Assembly: GCA_030272155.1 (NCBI GenBank)
Contig: CP126202.1
Location: forward strand, 3,431,501 to 3,495,500
Origin: Tetradesmus obliquus
Taxonomy: Eukaryota > Chlorophyta > Chlorophyceae > Sphaeropleales > Scenedesmaceae
Length of the DNA: 64,000 nt
Reading direction: 5' to 3'
Shown here: piece by piece, positions 34,539 through 46,073 of the stretch
How the letters are laid out: every line of letters starts with the position of its first letter
Position numbering within the stretch: the first letter of the stretch is position 1
Made by a program: the position numbers and the translations under genes
Notes under the pieces: generated by a model
What the model saw: only the letters and a program-made list of their open reading frames with translations
Told to the model about the DNA's origin: nothing
Databases searched by the model: none

Positions 34539-36918
34539 TCAGCGCGCCAGCATTCAACAAGCACAACCAGCAGGACCACCCTGTTATGTGTTGCTATGCA
34601 TGCCGCTGGCAGCACTGCAGCATGCCACTGTCTGTTCCAAGCCACTTGCAGCCTTCCCTACTTATGCTGCAGGGCTCAGAGGCACAAAGTCAGGCAACAA
34701 CACCATCTGCATCAAACCGCCTGCGTGTCTGTCACCCTACCTGTGATGGTGTACTCGGGGAACCAGCCCACTGCCGCCAGGCTGCGCGCACGCAGACAGA
34801 AGTTTGTGCCTGCACAGGAAAAGCAGAGCCGCAACAAACCTTTGTTTAGGATGATGCAGAGCTTTGTCATGCACCCAAGCTGTCATCATCAGCTTCATAG
34901 TTTAAGCAGAAGTTGAGAAGCAGGCAGACGGTAGCTTGTCACAACGCGGCACACCATGTGCAGAGGGCGAAGTGGAAAGCCAGTACATGCTGCAACTCCA
35001 ACTCCACCCACCTGCGCAGGCAATTAGTCCAGCGCATCGCAGCTGGCGAGTTTGCATGTCAGGTTGCACATACGATCTCCTATTAGGCTGCACAAAAGCT
35101 CGCACAGATTACATCGCAGGTAACATCATCCGCCCACCTGTGCAGGCGATGTAGCCCAGCGCATCGCAGCCGGGCAGTACATACTGCCAGAACTGCTGGT
35201 TGATGTTGTTGAAGATGTCAGAGCCGGGGTTGATGTTTGAGAAGGCCTGGGGCGTCAGGCACAGGCTGATGCTGTCGTCCCACATGGCTTCCAGCACCTG
35301 CAGGAAAGTTTGCAGGACAGCCGTCATGTGACATGTTGTACATGCAGTAACTTCTTCCAGCTCCATATGTCACAGCGGCGCTCAAGTTTTGATTGCAGCC
35401 TGAACCTTCGATTGCGCTTAACCTGTGATTGCAGCGCTTGACCTTTGATTGCAGCCGCGCTTGCAGCCACCTTGACATCAAAGTTCACAGTTGAGCGTCA
35501 AGTGTCACATTTTGAATTTGCAACCCACCTTGAGCAAGAAGTGCCGGCGCGCTGCCATGTCAGCGTCAAACACCACCACCAGCTCCCTTACAGGCATCTC
35601 CCCATCCTACCATCAAAATTCACAGTTCACGGCCAAACTTCACACCCTGAACTTCGCACCCACCTTGAGCAAGAAGTGCCGGCGCGCTGCCATGTCAGCA
35701 TCAAACACCACCACCAGCTCCGTTGCAATATCCCCCCTCCACACCATCAAATTCAACTCACAGCCAAATCTCACACCCTGAACTTCACACCCTGAACTTC
35801 ACACCCACCTTGAGCAGGAAGTGCCGGCGCGCTGCCATGTCAGCGTCAAACACAACCACCAGCTCCCTTGCTGAGATTCCCCCATCCAAACGTCAAAGTT
35901 CACAGTTCACGGCCGAACTTCACACCCTGAACTTCGCACCCACCTTGAGCAGGAAGTGCCGGCGCGCTGCCATGTCAGCGTCAAACACCACCACCAGCTC
36001 CCTTGCAGGAATCTCCGCTGCGCGCCCCTCATACTCCTTGAAGATGACGTTGCGCAGGCAGTTGTTCAGGTTGGCGCTCTTGCCGTTGATTTCTCCTGGA
36101 GCACGGCTGCGGCCTGACACATACCTGCAAGGGCAGCCAGCGCAAGCTGCAAATAAGAAACTTGCAAATCACGCATTGACAGGGGGCAGCAGACTGCGCG
36201 CGGTCTAACATTGGCTACGCATTTACCCTTCGGGGCTCGTCACAAACATGGGCTACTATTGCTGGTTGCCACCCAGCAGGCGATGACATGATCACTTTTA
36301 TGAAGCAGGCACCTGCTTTGGTGGCTGCTTTTGTGCACTGCTGCTATTTGATGCGGTGTCACCCGGACACTGATCCTGAGGTCCTTCTGTCCTCTCAGGC
36401 TATTGCTCAAGCTATTGATGATGCTGATGAGTTTTTTTCTGCGTTTTCGTCTGACGGTTTGGACGTTGATGAGTTGTTCTTCGATGTTTCCTCCCCCTAT
36501 GAGCCTCTCGTTGGCTCCTGACTGGGGTTCCCACTCCTCGTTGAGTGGAGCATGTAATGTAATGTAATGTAATGCATTTGACTTCAGCACCTGCTCCGCA
36601 TTGTTGACTTATTACCAGTATCACCGGCTAGAAATACAGCGCAGGAAGTTCCAGCTAAACTCACTGCGCCTCATGTTCCAGGCTTGCAATACCTTCAGCC
36701 TGGGCAGGGTCCTTTTCGTCATCACACAGGTACAGCACGTGATTTGATCGAATTCAGGCATGCAACTCACTGTGCCTCATCAGCAAGGCTTGCGATGAAG
36801 TCAGCCTTCTGCGGGTCTTTGCCGTCATCGCACAGGTACAGCACTCGGGTGACGCCAGGGGGCACCTCCGCAGCCAGCGCAGCTGTGACGGTGTTGGTGA
36901 TCACCTCCAGTGACTCCT

Positions 36919-36953
<35 letters not shown>

Positions 36954-39349
36954 TGATTGTCAACACAGGCCCAGACACAGCACTGACAACAAGATGGAAG
37001 GAGAGTCACAGGTGCAGGTTGGTGGGATGCTACCGGAGCATATTGCGTAACCCCTCCTTCAGTCTGCGCCAGCCGTTACAACATCACAGCCCACCCATCC
37101 AAGGTTTTGTGATATGGAGCACAGCTGCTCATGCCGTGAGTGCTCTCCAGGGGGCCAAACCAGAGTACCACCTTCAGCTGACCCCTTGCAAAATGACCAG
37201 GAAATGCAAATTATCAGATACTCTCACCTTGTAGCATGGCACCAGAATGTGCACCCTGAAGCGCTCAGGCGGCAGGATGGCCCTGCCATCATCCACAGGC
37301 AGGCCCTTGCAGGAAAGACCCCGAATAAGAACCCTTGCAGGAAGCTCACCTTGTAGCATGGCACCAGGATGTGCACCCTGAAGCGCTTCTCAGGCGGCAG
37401 GATGGCCCGCCCATCATCCACAGGCAGGCCCTTGCTGCCGCTGCTGAGGGTGTGGAAGGGCAGTAGCATGCCGTACGGCACCACGGCTGTGAGCCCGATG
37501 ATCTCCACCACCAGCACCAGCACGCCGTACCTGCAGGATATGAATTTGAGTAGACAGTTTAGACAATAGTTGGGTTGAGTTCTGCTATGGCACTAGTGCT
37601 GTGAGCCCAATGATCTCCACCACGAGCACCAGCACGCCGTACCTGCAGCAAGCAGGCATGCGAAAGACATATACCGCAGCATGCTGGACAGTGCTGCTGC
37701 AGAGAGCCCAAGGATCGCCACCGCCAGTACCAGCACAGGCATCAACAAACCACAAGACCTCCGCTGCTCTGCTGTTGCTCACCAGGTATGGCCACTCATC
37801 TTGAGCATTCCATGAACGCCACAACCCAAATCTGCGCACATCAAAAGCAGCATCAAGCAGCACACATGTATACGCCCATCTTTTCCTCACCAGGTGTGGC
37901 TGCCCATGTTGAGGGTGAAGGCCACGCGCACATAGAAGTAGTAGCCGGCAGCACCCAGGAACGCCAGCAGCAGCAGCAGCGCCAGAGGGCTGAAGTGCAG
38001 CTTGGTTGGCCTGGGGGCCTTGCGGGGTGCCCACACCACGCGCTCGGGCATGCGGGAGGCTGCCACCTGCAGTCCATAACGGAACAGGAATTGAAGATAT
38101 CAGTTTGTAATTGCGGGGCGCCCACACTAGACGCTCAGGCATGCGAGAGGCTGCCACCTGCAGTGTGCATAACAGCATGTGGACATGTTGGTTGTGTGTT
38201 CACATGCTGTTCACATGGGCTGCCGGCCTTGCGGGGTGCCCACACCACACGCTCTGGCATGCGCGAGGCCGCCACCTGCAGTGTGCGCCACAAAGTGTGT
38301 GATATACAGTGGTTTGTGTTCGTGAGCTGCAAACGAGCCACCAAGTTGCTGGTTTGTTAGCAAGGTTGCAAGTGCAAGCGCGTCTTACGCTTTTGCTTGA
38401 CCTGGTTGAGTGGCAAATGCTGCCATGCGAAGCCAAAAACTGCACCTTTGTGGTGCATCGCTGGCAGCAGACACCTGTACATGTTCTCTTTTCTCACCTG
38501 CAGTGCTGATGGCCTGGGGCCGGCCGCGGGTGCCTGTTTCTTCGCAAACCAGTTGGCAGGGTTGAGCATGCCCATGGGCCTCTGAGGCACATCAGCAGCA
38601 GCGCCATAGACGTGCAGCGGCATTGCAGCTGGCGGTGGCGGCACTAGTGGCAGTGAGTGCTGCTGCACTAGTGGAAAGCGCTGGTCTGCTGCTGCTGCTG
38701 CATAGCCGGCTGCGTCACATGCTGCAGCAGCGCCTGCAGCAGAGATGTTGGGGTAGCTGCTGTTGATGGGTGGAAAGGCGCCACCCATGCTGAAGGTGTC
38801 ACGCAGTGCACGCGTGTCACCTCCAACAGCTGCAGCAGCCTCTGCCTCTGCTGCTGCTGCCTGCTCCGGCGTCATTGCATAGTCCGATGCTATTTCCTGT
38901 CCGTACATCATCCGCTCGTCCTGCGCTGGTCCTGCTGCTGCTGCTGCCATGGCAGCTGCTGCCAGTGGTGGCACTCCACGGGTCCTGAAGCTGCTGCTTC
39001 CGCTGCTGGCACTGACGCTGCTGCTGTTGCTGCTGTTGAAGTTTCCTTGCACAGCCACAGGCGGGAAAACGGGCAGCGGATACTGCCCGCCACCGCTGCT
39101 GCTGTTGCTCCTGCCGCTAAAGGACGCAAACGGGCTCACGAATCCTCCTGCAGCTGACCTGGCAGGGTTGCTGCCGTCATAACTTGCAAGCAGCACGCCT
39201 GGCGCCGAGCTGCGCAGGGTGTTCTGCCTTGCAGGAGGCACTGCAAAGGGGTTGTATGGGTCTGCTTGCTTTGTTGCTCCATATTCATCGAGTGACTCAT
39301 CTCTGAAGACCAGGGGAAGCCCCTGGTCACTGCTGCGTGGCTGCTGCAT
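28987..39349 (-). CDS. Cellulose-synthase-like processive GT2 glycosyltransferase
   Basis: Fifteen exons sum to 3099 bp (1032 residues): 39349-38498, 38066-37891, 37530-37350, 36916-36771, 36124-35944, 35297-35138, 34809-34741, 34368-34248, 33773-33669, 33043-32798, 32044-31817, 31031-30856, 30600-30467, 29952-29787, 29144-28987. Exon 1 is a 284-residue Ala/Ser/Pro-rich cytosolic leader. Exons 2-3 give two membrane helices. The catalytic signature is complete: HILVPCYKESLEV, LCDDGKDP, VVVFDADM, ITEDYAL and QRSRW. These are the D, DxD, TED and QxxRW motifs of processive beta-glycan synthases. Exons 9-10 and 13-15 add further membrane helices. The QRxRW form is closer to bacterial BcsA-like synthases than to plant CesA (QVLRW), but the product (cellulose, mannan or other) is not determined. 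It would act in the plasma membrane or Golgi. Introns are full of junction echoes. Confidence 0.9.
29985..30318 (-). repeat. Three echoes of GT2 exon 14 acceptor end
   Basis: Copies of ~75 bp near 30006-30080, 30126-30200 and 30245-30318 repeat the acceptor and the codons for IFTSGRLDVYLLVPMLWALY. The real exon begins at 29952 and is the only copy that continues into PPLLFFVYFF. Spacing is about 115-125 bp. Confidence 0.85.
31330..31740 (-). repeat. Three echoes of GT2 exon 11 donor end
   Basis: Copies of the segment at 31817-31870 (MAGGQRVVPAR codons plus a donor) occur about every 155 bp downstream in intron 11, near 31345, 31500 and 31670. Confidence 0.8.
32106..32165 (-). repeat. Echo of GT2 exon 11 acceptor end
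   Basis: This is a diverged copy of the codons for VGVKAKAGFKATDKS just upstream of exon 11, retaining ACTTGTCAGTGG-TCTTGAAGCCAGC on the plus strand. Confidence 0.75.
32320..32790 (-). repeat. Four near-identical echoes of GT2 exon 10 donor end
   Basis: Units of about 116 bp repeat the last ~75 coding bases of exon 10 (HWMASISNHILTFTYMKAVA codons), the donor GTGAGTG and about 40 bp of intron. Together with the real junction at 32798 there are five tandem donors. The three nearest copies are almost base-identical. Confidence 0.9.
33339..33538. repeat. 40-bp minisatellite, five identical units
   Basis: Five units beginning GGTGATATGCTACAGCACGT with a period of 40 bp appear identical throughout. 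The array lies in GT2 intron 9, directly next to an echo of the exon 9 donor. Confidence 0.93.
33541..33600 (-). repeat. Echo of GT2 exon 9 donor end
   Basis: This is a copy of the codons for HKILYTNGTW and the GC|GTGAGT donor, found again at 33669-33712. Confidence 0.85.
33858..33895 (-). repeat. Echo of GT2 exon 9 acceptor end
   Basis: It repeats the AGGTGGACCAAGGGCCACAT segment that begins exon 9 at 33773. It is upstream of the exon, adjoining a TA-repeat. Confidence 0.8.
34375..34535 (-). repeat. Echo of GT2 exon 8 start with two CAG/CTG tracts
   Basis: The first ~58 bp of exon 8 (EDYALSMELKSAGFKGTYL codons) occur twice, at 34368 and 34498. Each is immediately preceded on the sense strand by a (CTG)n tract ending in the CAG acceptor. 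Only the downstream copy continues into NEYLAVGEAP. Confidence 0.88.
35520..35930 (-). repeat. Three echoes of the GT2 DxD exon (exon 5) donor end
   Basis: Three copies of the codons for ELVVVFDADMAARRHFLLK plus a GTGGGT donor lie at 35800-35880, 35660-35725 and 35520-35590. The real exon 5 end is at 35944. The DxD motif is kept in all copies. Confidence 0.88.
36234..36575 (+). mobile_element. TGTAA-tailed element, copy 4
   Basis: This is the longest of the four copies, about 340 bp, with a (TGTAA)n tail. GCATTT occurs on both sides as a possible target duplication. It lies in GT2 intron 4, antisense to the gene, with the same acidic C-terminal frame as copies 1 and 3. Confidence 0.85.
36655..36740 (-). 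repeat. Echo of GT2 exon 4 donor end
   Basis: This is a diverged copy of the segment for VLYLCDDGKDPQKADF and its GTGAGT donor (real donor at 36770), in the downstream intron. Confidence 0.75.
37205..37340 (-). repeat. Echo of GT2 exon 3 donor end
   Basis: This is a copy of the codons for KGLPVDDGRAILPPE-RFRVHILVPCYK and a donor. One codon (Lys) is lost relative to exon 3. Confidence 0.85.
37598..37650 (-). repeat. Echo of GT2 exon 3 acceptor end
   Basis: It repeats CTGCAG|GTACGGCGTGCTGG and the codons for VEIIGLTA just upstream of exon 3 (37530). Confidence 0.85.
38112..38290 (-). repeat. Two echoes of GT2 exon 2 acceptor end
   Basis: Copies at about 38112-38163 and 38225-38282 repeat CTGCAG|GTGGC and the codons for ASRMPERVVWAPRK. 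They lie upstream of exon 2 (38066). Confidence 0.85.
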
Positions 39350-41199
39350 GCTGCTAGCACAGCAGCTGCCTGCGCTGCTTGTTATTTGCAGCGCCGGCTC
39401 ACTGAGCTTGCTGAGGGTGTCTGCTTGTGTATGTTAATGTGTCAAGGGGTGATATGTTGTGGTGCGGTGGAGCTGTGGGTCACGCCATGGAGGAGCAATA
39501 GACCTGCAGGAGAGCGCAGCAGGGACGTCAGGCTGAGAGCTGCAGGGAACCTGCAAATGCTGTTGCCTCGGACACTTAGCAGCACCAGGCATTGCTATGT
39601 ATGGGAGTGTCTAGTCACTGCGGAGACAGAGCTTGCCTGGATGAAGCATGCTGTCCATCACCTTTGGCTCGCTGGCTTGGTTACTGTCAAGCCCACCACA
39701 TCCTAGTGACAGCGAGGCACGGCCAATTCACACACACGAGCTTCCAGCAAATATAATATCATCTAGCTGAAACTTTGGCCAACCAGCTGCCTTTCATGCT
39801 GTCAGGAGGTAGCTCGGCTCCCCGAGAAAGTGCTTTGCTGGAGTGCGAGGCAAGCTGATCGTGCCAACAACCTCATGTAGCAAAATAAAATACCATATTC
39901 CTTTAAACAAAAGAATATGAAGCATGGCCCACCTGCGGTGACAGCTCTTCGAGCATGCCTTGTTGTCGGTTGCCTGCGCTCCAAGTGTCGATGAGCCTTG
40001 TTGATTGTACGTTTAGTATGTAGTCACGACAGCAACTACATGAGTTTTGCGCGGCGTGAGGTGAGGGGCGTAGGGAGGAAGGCAAGGAGTTTGTGAATGC
40101 GGTGACACAGTCCGCACGGTGGATTGTAAGCGTAATTTCAGCAAATAGTGCGAGGAGCATCCGCTTGACATACCTGAGGGTGCCCAGCGTTTCAACATGA
40201 CAAGTAGCAGGTGACAAAAGAAGGTGGCACCAGCTCCTCAGTTTCGTCGTCCGCACAGACCCCGCCAGAATGTCGATATATGTAACTTATTCATATTTCT
40301 AACACACGGTTGGATGTTTCGAGGCACAGACTCATGCATAGTATCCTTGCACAGTCTAGCCACCTAGGCCTGACAGCCTGGCAGCCTCTTTTCAGCTGCC
40401 AAGCACAAATCTCTGGCACAGAAAATCGGCTTTTGGGCATGACTCATCAGAAAAGCTCCTGACTTCAAAAGAAGGATGTAGCAGTGCCCACGGCCATGCA
40501 CCATAGTTGTGTATGGCCGAAGGGACAGTGCCTACAGACGCCCAAGCTGCAGCTCGCACCAGCCTGCTGAACAAAAACGCCATGCACCTGAGAAAACTTT
40601 CCAGCCTGCGTTTATGGCAGGAAGCATGACAGAAAATCATGCAGGAGGCACGAAACACCCACCAAAGGGTGCCATTGCCATCGGGCGGCTCACCCTGAGA
40701 AGGGTTTCAAAATTGGATGAAAGTCAGCAGTGCCGTTATGTTGCTTGATGCAAGGCAGAACGCGTAAATATGTACCTATAATCCATACCCCGTAGATGCT
40801 CACACACCAAACCTCGAGCATATCCACTGCCTATGCACTGTACAAGACCCTGGGTCGTGTGGGTCAAACATGTCCGCATGAGAGGCCTGATGTGTCATAG
40901 AGTGACATTGCAAGGCCAAGGAAAAGCCCCAACACATGCAGACATAACACAAGTACACATGATCTTAGTTGCAAAAGACTGAGCGATGTATACATTCAGT
41001 TTGCTGGTCCGCTGCCTAGCAAGGCCCTGCTAGGAAGGCGCGGTGCTGCATCCACCCCTGACCAAAGCTGAAGCACACAGATGCTTTCTGCTCACGAGCA
41101 GCATGACCAGGCGCACGATTCGGCCAGCAAACCACACAACATCGCACACAGCGGCACAGCTACTGCTATTCAGCCGCGTGACAAACACTGCTCAGCAGG
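39350..41199. other. No gene assigned
   Basis: This 1.85 kb between the GT2 start and the HDAC stop should hold the GT2 promoter and HDAC 3' UTR. Sequence here is less CAG-rich than the gene regions. No frame with a start, splice or family signal was found. Confidence 0.45.
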
Positions 41200-44100
41200 C
41201 TAGCAGCCATGAATCGCAGCCTGCTCTGCGCCCGTGCCTGCCGCTGCGCCCTTGCTGCTGCTCAGCACGCCTGCAGCATCCGCAGCGTGCTTGGCCTTGA
41301 TGCTGCCGTTGCCATTGCTGCTGCTGCTGCTGCCGCCTGGCTGCCTGCCACTGCGCAGCACGGCCTGCCGCAGTGCTTCCAGGTTCTGCTCTGCTGCCTT
41401 GATGCATGCGTCCTGGTGCGGCTGCAGCTCCTGATACGCAAAGCTATACACGTCCTCCCAGTAGGGGTCCTGCACCTGCGAAGCAGCATAAGTCACACAG
41501 GCAAACAACAGGAGCATGGGTCAGACGGCTGCATCACCAGGCCATGAGGCAGCACATGCACTGCACTACATGCATTTCACTTCCATTCAGAAGGACGCAC
41601 GTACTGCAGGAGCAAGCCCATGTTAAGACCGCAACACCACATTGTTCATGTAAAGTGTTATAAAAACCATACTTAGGCAGTCCACATCAGCGTCATGGTG
41701 CACGCAGCACAGGCGCTTACCTTGGTGCGCAGGCCTGCCAGCTGCTCGATCACCGCCAGGCCACAGAATGGCACGTACTGCTCGCTGTAGCCGCCTTCAT
41801 GCACAGCAACCACGCGGCCCTGCAGCAGCAGCGAAATGACACAAATGTGTCATGTCAGCTGGCGCCACAGTACATTGCAGGCTGGGGCAGCGGCATTCTA
41901 GCGTGGTGGCACCGACTGAGGTTGATGACAATGCATTGTCAGAAGGCATGGGGAGTGCCTGTCAATTGGCACAGGTAGCTGCGGCAGCGGAGTTCCTCGG
42001 CAGTTGCACCTGCACCATTTCCCAGTTCCCCCAACAAACACAGATGCCAGATGTGCAGCACTGGCAGTGCCCTTCGAGTGCACAAGCAGCTCACCTGGCA
42101 GTGTGGCGATGTCGCCGCGTGCTGCTGCAGCGCAGCAGTGAAGTAGCGGTAGTCCTCGCTGCCCAGCATCATGTGGCCCAGCGGGTCCATGTAGCTGGCA
42201 TCAAAGCCTGCAGCAGATGGCAAAAGAAAGGAAAGATTGCAGGATGCCAGATCCTTCCAAAGCCTGGGGCGCAGCTGCTGAGTCAGCACCTGCCCCTGCT
42301 TGTTGGCTGCAGACTGACAAACACAGGTGGCTTGACACAGAGCTGGAGCGTTGACTTGTTACCCGTACGAGCTGGGCTTAGGTTCACACAGGGCGAAGGC
42401 ATACAGACAATGACACTGGCGGGCAGCATGCAAAGCCAGTATGAGTCACCCACCTGCAGACACCAGCACCAGCTGCGGGCCAAACATGTCCAGTGCCGGC
42501 GCCACCACCCTGTCAAACACTGCCCTGTAGGCGCCCCTGCCACTGCCAGGCGGCAGCGGCACGTTGAGAGTGGTGCCAACGCCCGGGCCCTGCCCAATCT
42601 CAGACACATCACCTGCAGCAGCACACAGAGCAGGCAGCGGCATGCAGAGCAATCACTCAGTCATGCGCTGTGACAGATGAAGTGAGCTGCTGAGCATTCA
42701 GTGCAGTGTTGGTGGCGCCATACATATAGAAACAAGCCAGCCCCAGCCTGGCTGTCGTAGATGTGCACATGAATCATGTGACATAACAGCAGGCATCTGC
42801 ATGCTGGATGCACAGTGTGCTCCTCACCTGAGAACAGCGGGTAGTTGCCGGCCTGGTGCACGCTGATGAACAGCACGCGCGGGTCTTCGGCAAAGATGGC
42901 CTGCGTGCCGTTGCCGTGATGCACGTCAAAGTCAACAATAGCAACACGCTCCAGCTGGTGCTGCTCCAGCGCATGCAGCGCAGCAATGGCCACATTGTTG
43001 AACAGGCAGTAGCCGCCACCCATGCCCGGCTCTGCATGGTGGCCAGGCGGCCTGGTAGGAAGAAACAGGGAACGCAGACAAGCACCAACAGACCGCACAA
43101 GAAATGTTAAACTTGTGTTGTGTCTTGGGGGCGCTGGGGGCAGGTGCAGAACGATTCATACAAAGGCAGTAGCAGCTCCCAAGCCAACACTGTTCCTGCA
43201 AGCTCTGGCTGCACGCCAGCGCACAAAACATGCAGGCAAACCATGTGCTTTTATACGCATGCACCACCCCAAGGAGTGTTATTATAACAGCATGTTTGTG
43301 ACCGTCAGCAAACAACCCACCTGCAGAGCGCGTACGCGTTACGCACGCTGCCATCCAGCACATTCTCCATCGCAGTGATGGCGCCGCCTGCAGCCAGGGC
43401 TGCCAGGTCATAGCCGCCCGGCATGAAGTGTGACTCGTCACCCACGCAGTGCACTGCCTTGCTGTTGTCTGCGCTCATGGCCTGCACTGCATGCACGTAG
43501 TCTGGAGTGTGCGCCCTGCAGGAAACCGGCAGTTGGATGTGCATGCAAAAAAAGGTGTAAGATGAGATGGGCAAGCAGGCCAGCAGCTGCAGAGACAAGA
43601 AGGAATGTTGAAGTACTGGAAGGTGGGTAAGCAGTCACAGCACCATTTGAGCACGACAGGCTTCAGGGCTTGCTTGACATGGGCGGTGTTGTGCTGTAGT
43701 TGCGGTTGATGCACCGCGGGATATGCAGCATGCCCAGCAATTTGGATGGGTGATGCTTGCTTGGCAGAAAGGCTGCCAACCGCAGTTCCTGCAGGCATAC
43801 CAGCCCTGCAGCTGCTGTTCTGTACCATGCTGCCATGCATGGTGTGCATGTCCTGGCAGCCCTCACCTCAGCAGCTCAGACTCTGTTGCAGGACGGGGCT
43901 TCAGCACATGAAGCTGGTCCAGCAGGCCACTGACGCTAACCAGGTTGTGCAAGCGCCGCTTTGTCTCCACGTGCTCTGGGTGGCGGGTAGGCTGCACATA
44001 GTTCTTCAGGTTGCCCCAAGGCCCTGGCTCATGCCAGAAGTACAGCTCATGAAACAGGTAGCCGGTCTTGCGGTCTTGTGCCCCTGAGCTGCCATGCAGC

Positions 44101-44219
44101 GTGGCCTTCGCGCAGACAGGCCGTCTGCTGGTCCTCCTGCTACTGCTTGTGCTGACTGTAGCATGCGAGCAGGTGTGCAGCGCTCTTTGGCTGACGCGCA
44201 TCATGGTTGACTGCTGCAT
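41200..44219 (-). CDS. Class II-type histone deacetylase
   Basis: Seven exons give 472 residues: 44219-43867, 43515-43321, 43051-42828, 42612-42454, 42207-42095, 41819-41721, 41475-41200. Catalytic landmarks are intact: [20 protein letters not shown] carries the His pair, [12 protein letters not shown] the zinc-binding Asp and His, [11 protein letters not shown] the second zinc Asp, and HEGGYS the transition-state Tyr. The GTQAIF and RPPGHHAEP forms point to the class II/acetoin-utilisation branch rather than class I. The N-terminus ([23 protein letters not shown]) is Ser/Arg-rich and could be an organelle leader. Location is undetermined. The substrate may be histones, tubulin-like proteins or polyamines. 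The C-terminal 50 residues are low complexity. The start ATG is the first in frame after an acceptor-like site, so an upstream exon is possible. Confidence 0.93.
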
Positions 44220-45401
44220 GGTGCAGTTGGTGCTATAGTTGCGAAAGTCGCCACTGAGACGGGCTGCAGCGAGAAGATAACCAGTGTAAGCAGCAACACA
44301 GTTGTGTTGCCACACACCACGCGTTTACAGCTAAACGTCAAACCAGCATTCAAATAACTATTCGTGAGACGTGATTTGAGTAACTTGAAAAGGCAAACAC
44401 TCCTGATTACGTGCTGACAGTCTGTTTCGAAATATGAAGCTATTCACACTGTCACACGGCGACGCAGTTGCACATAGTTACAAGTAGGTTGTTGCACATA
44501 TATGCTACTGGATATGTGATTATGCGTAAACGCGTCGACGTGCACTTGTCAGGCTCAGCCTGGCAGTATTGTCATCCATTTCGTTGCAGCAGAACCCTAC
44601 TGGGGTTCTACCAAACAATGCCCCCTTTTGGCAGTGCTAACCTAAGGTGTTTCGCCAGGAATAATCCATCTACACAGACATCAGCTGCCACTGACTCAGT
44701 CGGTGTCCTGCCAAGGCAACAATCAGGAAGCCTGTCGCGTAGGCGCAGCATGGCCGGCATGCATGCCCATATGGGCCATGCCAGGGAACAAACAAACGGG
44801 GGCTACAACGTGCTGCCGTGCTTTGCTGCACATATGGGAGCAAGCAGTGGCACGATGTGGATTCTATTTGACAAGTGCATCATGTACATTTACACGCCTA
44901 GGAAAAATGGCACTGCTGTGCTAGCTGAACTGCCACATTGTCACAATACTGTGTGCAATATGCCACAATATTGTTGCCTCCTCAGGCTGTAGTTTTGAGC
45001 ACCCTCAACCTCGACCATACGCAGCCGCTACACCATCACAAGAAAGAGCTCCTAGCGCAGCTTGGTTCCAGCTGCACTGCAACCAAAGCCAAAGAGACAA
45101 ACCATGTAGCGGCCAACTGTGCCTTGGCCCCAGGCATGGACTGCCACCTGCATTGCCTCATGCACTGCCTGCCCGGCAACCGCCAGCTAGTGCATGCTCA
45201 GCACTACAGGCTGTAGTACATGATACCAGCGCTGCTGCATACTGCAGCCACGTCATTGATCACGCGTGCTTGCTGTGCGCCTGCTAGTTGTGCTGCGCCG
45301 CGAAGGCTTTGCCGCATCTATCTGCTGCCCTGTGCCGTTGCCTGTCTCACCTGCTGCTGCACTGCTGCCTGTTGCGGTGCGGGTGAGTTGCCTGCCAGCA
45401 G

Positions 45402-45458
<57 letters not shown>

Positions 45459-46073
45459 GGCTTGCCGATGTGGAGGTAACCGCAGCCTGCAATAGCCGCA
45501 GCGATGGCTGCACCAACTGCTTCAAAGCACTGCTTTGCTGGCAGCAGCAGCAGTGGCAGCAGCAGCAGCAACGATGGCCAGGCTGAGATTGCAGACTTAC
45601 CAGCTGAGATAATAAGCGTTACCAACATTTCTTACTTGAAGAGAGCACACGGTGAGTTAGCCATGTGACTGGCAGCATTAATCTTGATAACACTGCAGCT
45701 TATGTGTGTGCTGCAGTACTGCCAGCAGTGCGGGCTGTGCTGCTTGCGCAAAGAGCCGTCAGGGTAATTTCTTGCTCGAGGCATAGGGGCACGTACCTCC
45801 GGACACGGCACTCCAGCAGTGCTGTGATAAGACTAGCTTAGTTATCTGCATCGCATCATCATGCACACTGGCGCATCCTCCGAGTTTGGTACCAGTCTCA
45901 ACTGTTCTGACGAAGCTGTTGCAGGCTGTACAACCGCGGTCTGCGGCATGCGGCAATGCCTAGGACACAATAATTCAGAAGCAGAGCCAGCAAGACAGAC
46001 TGTTGCTGCCAATGCTGATTGACGTGATGTTGGTCTCAGGTTGCGCAGCGCGCTTGCAGCACTCACCCTGAGG
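44220..46073. other. Intergenic, includes duplicated gene fragment
   Basis: The left part (44220-45025) is the HDAC promoter side, with no supported gene. 45028-45410 is a duplicated fragment (separate entry). 45407-45460 is a CTG tract of about 19 triplets. The remainder holds the 3' region of the 183-residue orphan. Confidence 0.4.
45028..45410 (-). pseudogene. Duplicated 3' fragment of the SRPBCC-protein gene
   Basis: This segment is nearly identical to 47807-48175, which carries the last ~45 codons (RRSTTSRRTASTRDQ-stop) and 3' UTR of the SRPBCC gene. The START-like domain is absent and upstream is a pure CTG/CAG tract, so it is a partial duplicate with no evident function. Confidence 0.8.

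Noticed and set aside
35445..36208. Overlapping rightward frames with repeated TLSKKCRRAAMSASNTTTSS
   Set aside because: They are antisense to GT2 exon 5 echoes.
44468..44992. 174-residue rightward frame
   Set aside because: It begins at a non-ATG codon and shows no recognisable domain, splice context or promoter relation.
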